Shown: piece by piece, positions 32,229-43,689 of the stretch
How the letters are laid out: the number at the start of each line of letters is the position of its first letter
How positions within the stretch are numbered: position 1 is the first letter of the stretch
DNA from: Anaeramoeba flamelloides
Taxonomy: Eukaryota > Metamonada > Anaeramoebidae
Assembly: GCA_027625915.1 (NCBI GenBank)
Contig: JANTQA010000063.1
Span: 124,001-188,000 of the forward strand
DNA: 64,000 nt
Direction: 5' to 3'
Notes under the pieces: generated by a model
What the model was told of the DNA's origin: nothing
Database searches by the model: none
The model's input: the letters and a program-made list of their open reading frames with translations, nothing else
Translations under genes and position numbers: made by a program

Positions 32229-35200
32229 CAAAAAATTTCCTAAAAACCTTTTTCATAATCCCAATCAAAATTTTATTTTTTCTTAAAAAAAAAAATAAAA
32301 ATATTCACAATCTCTATAAAAATCAAAATATACAAAAAAACAACAATTTTATAGGTTACTTATAACTATCAGGATGGATCAATTTTTGATCTCAAACCTG
32401 ACATGCCCGAAGAAGACGACGAAGGAGATTTCTTCAATTACATTGAGGCTAACACAGACATTGATCTTACAAATGCAAAGGCACTTTATGACACAAACAT
32501 TGCTGTTTTAAGAATTGTTGAAGGACGAGATCTTACTTATGAAGGTGTTTATTATTGTGACTCACTTCGTACTTTCTTAGGTAAATGGGATCAATGTTAC
32601 ACGATGAAAGAATATCAGGCCATGGGAAGCCCTTATTTAGGAAATACCAAATTCTTATATTTTGATGCAGAAGATGTTCAAAAGTACTTGTCTACATCAT
32701 ATGGGTTATTTATTTTACCAGGTTTGTAATTTAATTTTCTTGAGAGTTTTCAAAAATAATTATTGTTGCTTTTGACTCGTCAATTTAAAAACCAAAAATA
32801 AAGTAACCAAAAAACTAAAATATAAACTAAAACAATTATAAATAAAAAAAAAAAAAAACGAAACCAAATAGATATTGCAAGAGATTCAGAAGACAGAATT
32901 ATTGAATTATTAGGTGAAACCGGTAAAAGCAGGATCCAAAGCTATGTTGAAAATGGTGGAACCATCTTAGCCTCTGGTAAATCAGGATATTTACTTGAAA
33001 AGTTAGGATTAATCGTCGAAGGAACATTTGATGCCGAAAAAACATTACAGGCCGACGGTGCGATTGCAGCAACGACGGGGTGTGGTGAGGACGGCTTTGC
33101 TGCGTCTGGCAGTGAAGAATTTTTGCACCGAACGCTCTGTTTCGGAACTAGGGAAGCTGACAATACTGAACGCCAATTGCCCTTGTTATCTGCGTACGTT
33201 CCAGACGCATCGAAAGATCCCGATTTGACAGCATACGTTAACTTCAACGGGAACGCAGACTCTACACAACTCAGCTACAAGGACAAGGAAGGTTTCTCAA
33301 CAAACATCAATGGTGGGACGTTCCCTGCGATCTTGAGAAAGCCCATGGGTGAGGGTCAAATGATTGTATCGCTGGGATCAACAGCATTTAAGCAATCACG
33401 ATATGCCTGGTTCTATAACATCTACTTTGCAGCGATCAGCCGTGATTTAATTTTGGATCGAGTTTTGCCCAACGAAATCATACCTGCTTTGGAAACCTAT
33501 TCTGTGACCATTGAGGCCACTTTCACAAACTATTTCACACGACAACTTAACAATGTTCAGCTATATGTCTTTTCTGTGAAGGGAACAGAGTTCAACACAC
33601 CTATACCAAGTGGATGTGTGGTACATGAAAATGACACCACCGTTGACAGCACTATTTACAACGTCGATGAATACTTGATTTGTACAACGAATTTAGCCGC
33701 AGGAGCAAGCAGAACATTTGATTTGAGCATATACATTTTCGAAGAGACTGTCACGCAAAAGGGAGATGACACCTTGATCTTATATAACAGATTCACCTAT
33801 GACGATCCTGACACAGGCGACACATTGACCATATATCCCGGTAACCTCTTTGTAGATGCCCGAATGGCAGCCCTAATTCGAGCCTCTTATAACCCAGATC
33901 CCTCATCCATTTACCCAATTAAAGGAGAGGGTAATTTCATTGATGATGTTTTGAATGCCGAGAATAAGGAAAACACCAAGGCCGAAGATGTTCTTCATGT
34001 TGCAGTTGTGCCCCTTATTTCACCTGTTACCGACGGTAACGATCAAGCAATCGTGGCGTGGGAAATTACATTGGATTGGCAATACTATAACAACCATAAC
34101 TGGATCTTCCCATTTGAAAAGAACTTGGAAGACTTTGACTATTTGGAATACTTGGAATTGTATAACTTCAAGGCCTCCCTCGCAGCAGATTGGGACACCT
34201 CTGTAAAAATTATGAAGGAATTAACCAGAGATGACATCCCCGAAGACGCAGACCTCGGCGACGTTTTACATGCCGAATACCAAACAAACATCGACTCGCT
34301 CAATACACGTGTTAAGCAAAGCTTTTTTGAAGATGCAGATCTCTTTTTTGAACACGCTACACAGAGATTGATGGTCTATTGTGATACCACCGAGGAATTG
34401 CCAGCACAGGAATTCTGGGTTGATGTCAACAACATCCCTGATGGCAAATGGACCATGAAGGACGGCAAAAGAGTTGAGAAAAAGAAACTCTTTTGGGTTC
34501 GAAACGATGTCTATTTCTATGACAAAGTAGACGGGACATCTGTTTATCCCCTACCCTCGGGTATCACCGAACCACAGACTGTTTTCACAATTGATCGATT
34601 CACACCCAAGACAACAACAGAGGAATGTGTAGACGGGTTGGGTGCCATCGAAAAGAGATTCTCCGACCCTGGTTGGTATGACTCGTCGATCGAACCTGGT
34701 ATTAAATATAACGAATATTACAATGAAATCTTGATGCCATGCGGTAGACAAGAGAATACAATCAACTGGGAAGCTATCCCAGCATACAATTCCGGCAGCG
34801 GATACAGACAAACACATTATGTATTTCCTAATGAAGACTCATGGATCGAATCCGCAGGCGATTTAATGGACTTTGATGAAACCACGGGCGAATACTTGAA
34901 TTACCCCGAGCTGAAATACGCAGAAATTTATGGCGCCAAATTTACACTCGATCCTGCTACCACTAGAAAGGGTGGTTACTTTGAAATCGTTTTACCCGAC
35001 GGATTTACAGGCGGTGCCAATCCTGTGTCAAAAGAGTATGTAACATTCTCTGCAGATCAAATTGCCATTTATAAAATGACTTGGTCCTCTGGTACAAGTA
35101 CCCTGAGAATCTATTTCAAACGAGGTAATATGCCTAACGAATCACACGGCGTTGCCAATCAATTGGAAGTCAACTTTGAAGAATACAATAGCGTCGCAGC

Positions 35201-38200
35201 CGAGATTACCCTCAGTATGGACGTCTATGCCCTAACATACGATCTCTCGAGCCCACAAACTGATTACGAAACGTATAAACTGAGCCATACGGAGTCTCTT
35301 GAGATTTCTAAGCGCGGATGCTTTATTTGCCCTGCCATCAGAATGGAATTTGTCCTCAGCAGAGGCGACAATGAAGACGAATCCTATATGAACGAATATG
35401 AAGCCATGGAGCCATTTGTCAGATTTGGTGTCTATGTCCAGGAATTACAAAACCACGTCACTATTTGGGGATCGCTCGAGGTGCACCCAATTAGCGACCC
35501 AGGTGCTGTCGCATTATCCGGAGGAATGGCAACAATCACACACGTTGGTATTAGCTCGATCCCCTTCAGAGAATTCTTGACCACCGGTGTCAGGCAATTG
35601 ATCCCCGCGGGCGTGGAAACAGGCAGAGTGGAATGGAAAGATATCTGGGGCCGACATTGGGTACAACCCGTAAGATCCATCTTTTTGGACGTTCCACCAA
35701 TCCCACCACCATTGAAGAATTTCATCATGACAACCACCTTTGAATTGTTAGACAAGGACGGCAACAGAGTGCTGGACTGGAACAGTGACGAAGAGTTGGA
35801 CATCCACGTTCAGGTCAAATTGCTCAATAACTATCCCAAGTACTTTGAAATCACGACATGCCCACAGAACATGTACAACCAACTCTCGAAAATGAAACAA
35901 GACCGAGACCGTTGGTTCACAGAGCCCAATGCAGAATTCCTTTACACAGGATCCAATAGCAATTACGACACCTGGATCCATCAGGGCCATTCAGCTAAAT
36001 ATGGCGAATGCTTTATGGAAGACGTAGATACCACGATCCTCTCCGGAAAGCAATTAACAGATGCGCATAGACAAACAATGGAAGACACCAAGCATTGTAG
36101 CGACACCGAATTCAAGGACCAAGGGGAGGAATGTCAAGCAATCAACATCGACGTGCCAACAATCAGCAGAAGACCCAAAGACGATGAGACAGATACATGG
36201 AATTATTGCGCAAGGGTGGACGACTATTATCCAAAGAACTACGTCGTCAAGAGCATCGGTATGTGGGATTTGACTCACATCGATTATGACGATAACCCAC
36301 AGGATAAGGCATACAAATACCACATGGATAATCGACTCCCAAGTATTGACAACGGTATCATCCGACCACATAACATCATTGCATTCCCCATCTTCAAGGG
36401 ATTGGGCTACAAAATGTATTATGAGTCAGATTACACAAACCCCAAATTTGAGGATTCAGATAACATTGGATGGTGGTCCGATAATTTGCAAACCCGAGAC
36501 GACACATTGGTCGCAGGCCAACAGACTTCCAATGCAGTTTCTGTCGACAAATTCGATTACACCTTAGAAGACGACGCCAAGGGTTGGATCGAAATTACAG
36601 ATTTGGAGGAAATTGTTGAGGGCGATGATGACTTTGCCGCAAAGGCCCTGACCAATATTTATACATGTAATTTCAATAGGCATAGGGTTCGAGTTGATCC
36701 TAAGGGCGCGAAAAGATCATATTTGCGCAATGTCTATCAAAACAACATGGTGCCCGTGGATACAACACTGACAAAGCATGATGCCAAATTGACCAGCTAT
36801 GATTGCAGTCAAGTGGAAGAGCAATACACGGACAAAACGATTCATGAATTCAATAACTATTTGGAAACAGACACAGCACGTGATTGGCTATACTTTGCCT
36901 CCAATTTAAGAGGCGGCGCTAAGGAAAATTTACATGTAATTTACAAATTGGAACCATTTGAAGATGTCATGTACGAATCATTGGCAGCCAAAATCCACGA
37001 CGGAGGCAGATTCGTCTATTGGAATCCCGCTAACGGCCCCAATAGTTTCTTAATTGTTGACAACCCCGTTTCAACAGTGAATGCCAAAAGATGTGATTTC
37101 CTTCTGTACCAAGAAATCTTCCCTACTTACACGACAACCTACGAGGCAATCGTTTTCGATGTCGCAAAGATCTACGATTATGAAGAGCTCTACCGAAAAT
37201 ACGAAGACAACATTTACATCAACCATTACGGCTTTGGTGACTCCTCAATTAGTGTCTACGTTGGAGCAGCTAAGGGTACAAGCTCTGCATTAGAGGGCAC
37301 CGCAGGTGAAGAAACATACATCAAAGTTGAATTCTTTAACAACGCAGGATTTGATTGGAATCTCTATGATAACGCTATCGAGGCTGAGGATATTGCCACC
37401 AAGCCTATCAGCGGTAATGATCTATTACATGGAATCTGCCATAACTTGAAGCAACCAACAAAATATCTTTTCATGACTGTTGACATCCCCGACGAATTAG
37501 AAGACTATATCGAAATAAAGCCCTCCGAACACGCATTAGAAATTGCTGCCACTTTCTTCGACTTTGAAAGTGTCAATGTGGTCACAGTCAGAGACGGTTT
37601 CAAGGCTGTATACTTTTATCATTTAACCATCATTAAGGATATCCCCGATGAGTTGAAGGGCAAGCTTTGGGAATTCGAAATGAATCTGCACGAATCCTAT
37701 TTCGATAAATTGCCAAGCCATAATGACCCAACCAAAGACGGCTTCCACGATTATCATTTACAAATCCCCAATTGGTTCATCGGCTTTAAACGATGGGGAA
37801 GCATCTATTATTCAAGCGGATTTTCTTCAAACTTGGATGTTAAACACTATATCCCAGAAGACTTCAATGTACAGGGCGCTAAGTGGATCCAATATACTGA
37901 CATCCAACAGCTCAGAATCTATTCCACAGAGGAAAACAATCGAAATAGCCTATTAGAATTCTATGAAGGATTGGAAAATGACGTTCCATTTTCCCAAACA
38001 TTTGCCGACGATCAGCAAATTATCTCATATGACCTTGAGGAAATTGCACCAAAGTTCCCCATTGTTAAAGATAACACATATGACGAAGCATGGTTATATA
38101 TTCTGTTATTTAGCAAACAACCACAAATGCCCTATGGCCGAAATGTTGCTTCATATCATTTGGAAATTGATTACGACGATTGGAAGGACAAACGAAAGCA

Positions 38201-39422
38201 TAACGAAGTATACTATGATTATTACATCGATGCTAGAGGTGCATGGCTTGATGGCAGCTATGACGGCGCGCTCGTGTCACATTCCACTTACCAAGAATTA
38301 GTTGATCAGACTTTGTATTATGAAGAAGACGGTATCATGAAAGTGACAGGTAAATTTGAAAATGTTGGTTCAGATATCGCTTACAACGTCGACTTCCGTT
38401 TCAAGGTCCCAGAATCAATGGAGCCCGTTTTTGAAAAAATTGAACACAAGTATACCTGGGGACCCGTCATCAAGGGATTCATCTATCGAAACTTGACTGT
38501 CCACACAGAGCAACAACTGATCCCTTATGATATCGCCGCATGCGACATATACCTGAAATATTCAGACCAAGAACCAGACCTTGTCACAGAGGACGGCGAA
38601 TATCGATTGTTTGTTGAAGACCTCGTTTCCTTACTCGATATGACAGAGGTGGAAAACGAACTCCGTGTTACGCAAAATTTGGAGACCCAATACTATAAAA
38701 AATTGGAGGTCGGTAATAGACCCAAGGTCAATATTGAAGGCGAGCCAGTCGACGACGGAGAAAAATACGAAATCAAATTGTCAGCCTCTTTAGAAAACGT
38801 CGAAAATGGTGATGCAGTCACCTACATTTGGAAAAGACGATCGATCAAACCAGAAAAGGTAGATTGGAAGACCATTTCCGTGACAGAAGCAGATTCAATC
38901 AATAACGTTCCTTTGACCGAATCCGCCAGTGAATACAGCTTCGAATACGCCGTCTCAATCACGTACGACTCCAAGGAGGCAGTCAACCAAAACCCCGACG
39001 ACACACAAGTCATCGCAGAATCACACACTTTTAATTATGACAAGGACTCCATTAAGGGCGAATATTTCTTATTCTTGTTATTCTTACTCCCCGTTGCCGG
39101 CGCAGCAATCTTCGTTTTCTATAAGCGTAGAAAAGAAAACCAAACCAATGGCAGCACCTCATCCGAAAAGAAGAAAAGAAGAGCACCTCCAAAGGTTCCT
39201 AACAGATCCACCAAAGATGTCGAATTTAATAGCAAAGTCGATTATTTCGTACAAAAGGAAGACGATGTCTATGAACGCGAAATCGAAATGCAAAAATTCC
39301 ACGAACAAAAAAAACAATATGCGAAGGAATTTACTCATCATGACGTCGATATCAATTATGTCGCTACAGGTGTCGTGCCAATTACTGTTGTTGAAAAAAA
39401 TGATGAAGAAGATGAATTTTAA
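31635..39422 (+). CDS. Giant type I membrane protein with GATase-like N-terminal module, four exons
   Basis: Exons are 31635-31951, 32094-32184, 32355-32721 and 32872-39422, in frame throughout and 2441 residues long. Introns are 142, 170 and 150 nt with donors GTAAGT, GTAAAA and GTTTGT and AG acceptors. The N-terminus MKLYPLVFLFLFLVVFAQS is a signal peptide. Residues ~170-310 (NIAVLRIVEGRD, YGLFILPGD, NGGTILASGKSGYLLEKLGL) resemble a class I glutamine-amidotransferase-like fold; I do not see the usual Cys nucleophile elbow. The ~2000-residue remainder of the ectodomain is beta-rich and acidic, with scattered Cys, and belongs to no family I recognise. One membrane segment lies at ~2322-2342, then KRRK and a ~99-residue tail with RAPPKVPNRS and an acidic end. 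C-ending codons dominate exon 4, suggesting high expression. It is probably an abundant surface protein. Confidence 0.93.
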
Positions 39423-42400
39423 GCATTTTTAATTTTTTCGTTACTCTTGATTTCTTTTTTTTATTTAAATTAATTTTATTTATGACTTGATACTTTTACT
39501 TTTACTTTTACTTTTTTTTTTTTTCTGTTTTTAACTTTTCTCTAATTTTTTTTAGTTCTCACAATATATTTTTATTAATTTTTTTATTTTGTGTAACTTT
39601 TTTTCACCTTCTTTAATAAAAATAACTATTAATTTTTTTTTTTTTTATTTGATTTGACTTTTCATTTAAATAATTATTTGTTTTTTCTTCAAAGTATTTT
39701 TTCCATTTTCAAATATTAACTAAAATTCAAAATTTTCCACACAGCTAAAGGTTACAAACAATCACAATAATACAATTTCATTCAAATCCGAAATAATTTT
39801 GATTTTTGTGAAAAATATGAAAATCATTTTTTCATCTTTTAGTTTTTGTTTTCATTTCTTTGTTTGAATTACTTGATTTGTTTGGTTCAATCAAATATTT
39901 TTTTCAACAATAGATATTATCTTAAAGTCAAGTTGTTCCGAATAGAAGAACTCAAATAAAATTAATTGGTAGTATCTAAACATTTGATCGATCAATTATC
40001 CTAATAGAATTTAAACAAATTTACTAATGTATTTTTTTGTTTTGCTCTCTCCAAAATTTTTAACACACTAATGATTTATTTGTATTGATAATTATTTATT
40101 TTTTGTTTTGTGAGTATTGTAATTTATTAAAGAAGTGTTAACATTTCAATTAGTGAATGGTTCTAATTTGGCAAATCTTCTTGAATTGATTAAATAAGTT
40201 TTTTTCTATACAAATTGAATTTTGGTGTGTTAAAAATAATTAAATTGGGGTTTAGAATTGAAAAAAATAATCTGAAATGAAAATAGTCCCTGACTGATTT
40301 TTAATTTTTAATATTAGAAAAATGTAAGTATTTTAGCTTTTTTTAAGGTCTACGTTTGTTTTTAGGTGAAAAAAGTAAAATAATGTCTAAAATAACCCTT
40401 GAAAGAGTAATGTAATCCAAATAATATTTGTCCAACGAGAATTTCTTTTTGAAAAAAAAAATGAGAACTTTTCATAATTGTTGTCTTTTCACTATTTTTG
40501 CCTTTGTTAGATCCTGTAAAATTTTGATTGTAATATTTTATAATTTACATTTCAAATCTATAAACATACAGCAATTCCTCCGGATGTTCTACATATTTTT
40601 TTATATTTGCATTTAAAAGTTTGAAATGTTCTCAAATTTGAACTTGCACTTGAAAATCCCCAAAAGCCTTTATTTTTTGCAATTTTTTTTTTGTTATTTT
40701 CAATTTCCTTTTCATTGAAAAATAAAGAAAAAAAGTGTTGTGAAAAGGTAAAGATGACATAAAAAATGTTTTTTTTTTTTTGTCCAATTTCTTCCGTGTG
40801 AAATTTTTTTGTGAGAAGTAAATGTGAAATAAAACAATTACTCAACCCCACAAGGATTGGACCGTAGTCCATAAGTAAAATTATTTAATTTTTACAAAAG
40901 TAATTACAATATTTTTTTATTGGAAAGTCTTAAATAGTCTAAAAATCAACTGATGAATTTCCACATAACATATCTAACTAATGTGGATTTTCTGAAAAAA
41001 AAAACTTATTTAAGGGACTAGTTACTCTTAAATATTTTTTTTATATAAAATTCATAGAATAATTATTTATACAAGAATACAATTAAACCATGACAAGTTA
41101 CAAGCTTATTTATTAAGTTTATAGAAGTGAGTTAACATTTTTAAAAGATTTGATTTTTACCAATATAATTTTCAGTTAAAAGATCTGAGTTTTTTTATAT
41201 TGGATTTTTGGATCAAATAAGAAGAAGAAAAATCTACAAGAACATTTTTATTTTGAGGAAATCTGATTTTTAATAATTTCAGAGACTACGTATGAACAAA
41301 CAACAAATGAACTTGAAAAATTATCTTAGAAATATCTAAAGAATAAACCTAAATATTGAATCCTTGAAGATCTAAAAAAAATTATTTTTCTATTTTATTC
41401 ACAAATATTTATTAATTTCTTGAAATTTAAAAGACCAGAAAATATTCTTTTCAAATATTCAAGAGTATAAACAACCAAATATTAGTATTTAAATCAGTTC
41501 TAAGAGAATATATCGTATTTTTTTTTATTATAATCATTAATTTGAATTTGTTTTATTGTCTTGAAAATCTTTAAACAAATAATAAAGTGGATTGCTAAAT
41601 TTACTCAATGGTATATGAAAAACTCACTGAAAAAAATTAGATTGGGTTCTTAATTATTTATTATTAATAATCAAATTATAAAGTATCACTTCAGCTATAA
41701 GTTAAAATTTCCAGGTTATAAAAATGTATTTTTGTATAATTTTATAAATACTGATTTTTCATTTTTTTCTCCAATTTTTTTATTAAAGAAAAAACTAAGA
41801 AAATATTCATTCGAAGTCTGTTCTTTGAATACAAAAACAACTTTTTTTAAGGTTTAAAATAATTATTGTTATTTTTTGTGAAATTAAGTTTATTTTTTAT
41901 TCTGAGTTATTTTAGAACTTAGTGGTTTTATTTTTAAAATGCTTTTTTTATATTTCCTTAACATGCCATAAGTTAACAATCTTCTTTCAAGTAAATATAT
42001 ATTTTTTTAAATAATTCAGAAATATGTTGAATTTTAAACTTTACAAAAATGAACAAAATGGACCAATCTGTTTCAAAAAAATAATTATTTTCAGAAAATT
42101 GCTTTAAAAGTGGTTTTTTTTATAGTAATCAAATTATTACTCCATTTTTAAATTTCAAGATAAGGTAATTTTTTTTTTGAATCTGCTATTAAATTTGCCT
42201 GAAAATTTTTGTTAGTTTACTAATCCCTTAAGTAATTTTATTTTAATTGATTCTGAAAAAAATAATTAAATTTTCATACTTGGCTATGTCACTTTGAGTG
42301 AAATGGGGATTTTATAGGAAAAAAAAATAGATCTAATGGTAATAAATAAGAGATATGAGTCACCATAAATTCGTATTTAATCAATGTATGTTGTTATAAG

Positions 42401-43689
42401 ATGTAAATTATCTTAGTGCTAACTGATTAAATATCTCTAAAAAAATTATTATAAATATTATTGCACAACAAATTATTTAGTTTTACAGACAAGAACCACT
42501 CTAACAATTTATATCATTTTTGCATCAAAAAAAAATAATTTTGAATTTTGAGGGTAAAATAACTCAATTCTCATATATCTTGAAAAAAAATTATACAAAA
42601 AATAAAATTTCATATAAAAAAAAAAAACATTTTTTTCAGAAAATTTTGAAGTTGATAAAGAATAAAAGTATTAACTAATATATTTTTAAAATATACTTAA
42701 TATTTTATAAGAAACTTGGTTTCTACCAATGGTTCCCCAAAACATCCAAAAAAAAAACATTTTTTACAAATAATAAAGATTTCCAAATATGAACATTTTT
42801 TTCCAATATCAAATATTCTTTATAATCAACCATTAAAAAATTAAATATGAAATAAGTAAAATAATACACATTAAAAAATAGTTGAGAACCCTAAGAAGTT
42901 AAACAAATTTAATCAATCTTTATATTTTCTGAAAAATTGAAATACTCAAATCCTTAGTTAACCTATTGAGATTAACAACAATGCTGATTTTGATCTCCAA
43001 TTCAAGATCTAATAAAATTCCAATAAAAAGAAATTAGATTTTTCTAAAACCCTTCTCACTGTTTCAATAACCTTAGAATAACATGTTTTTATCTTAGTGG
43101 CCATAGATCTTTCAATAAATTAAAAAGTTTGAAAATCAATTAAATCAAAAAAATCAATATTAAAAAAATAAACAAAAATGTGAAAAAATTATTTCAAATT
43201 GAAATTTCCAAAAGAAAATTTTTTCTTCTAATATTCATTCAAACCCTTTTAAAAACATGTGTAATTCACCCATTAAAACTGGATCCTTTTTACTGGATAA
43301 GAGTTTAGGTTCAATATAATTATTTTGTGTTTATCCAAAAGAGTTATCTTAAAAAATGAAAAAAAAAAAAAAATCTCAACATTAATATTTATTACAATAA
43401 ATACTATTTATGGTGTAATAGCAATGAAAATGGTCATAAAGGGAGTAAAAAACTTTTTTTCTAATGTAAGAAATAAAATGAATTCCAAGATTTTCTTTTT
43501 CCTCAAAAATGTGAAAAAAAAAAAATTGATCTCACTTTACGGAAAAAATTTTCTTTTCTAAATTATTTTTGTGATCTGAAATTTTTTTTAAAACATTGAA
43601 TCTATTCAAAATTTAAAAGTATAGAATATCACTAATAACATATCTTCATATTTTTCCCAATTAGCGTACAATACGGAATCCAGAATTAA
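39423..43689. other. Intergenic between convergent genes
   Basis: This is 4.3 kb between the 3' ends of the giant gene and the M3 peptidase gene. It contains one ~200 bp MITE (40049-40252). Sequence at 43190-43460 resembles pieces near 505-570, 6540-6650 and 27840-27950, so it is an old dispersed repeat. The rest (about 40900-43100) is AT-rich with no feature I can support. Short T runs at ~39511-39524 and ~39633-39646 lie downstream of the giant gene. Confidence 0.55.
40049..40252. mobile_element. ~200 bp MITE (TTTTTAACACACC ends), copy 2
   Basis: This is the reverse-complement counterpart of 17289-17492. It begins TCCAAAATTTTTAACACAC and ends GTGTGTTAAAAATAATTAAA. Shared interior landmarks are AGTGTTAACATTTCAATTAG and GAATGGTTCTAATTTGG. 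Non-coding. Confidence 0.75.

Noticed and set aside
34490-36700. GGTTCGA-like strings resembling a tRNA B box
   Set aside because: They lie in coding sequence (34498, 36687) and no cloverleaf can be drawn around them. No other tRNA-like structure was found in the window.
33028-38301. Many medium-length frames overlapping the giant membrane-protein exon on both strands
   Set aside because: They lie inside a 6.5 kb exon with strong codon bias in its own frame, show no family signature, and arise because that exon is G+C-richer and so poorer in chance stops.
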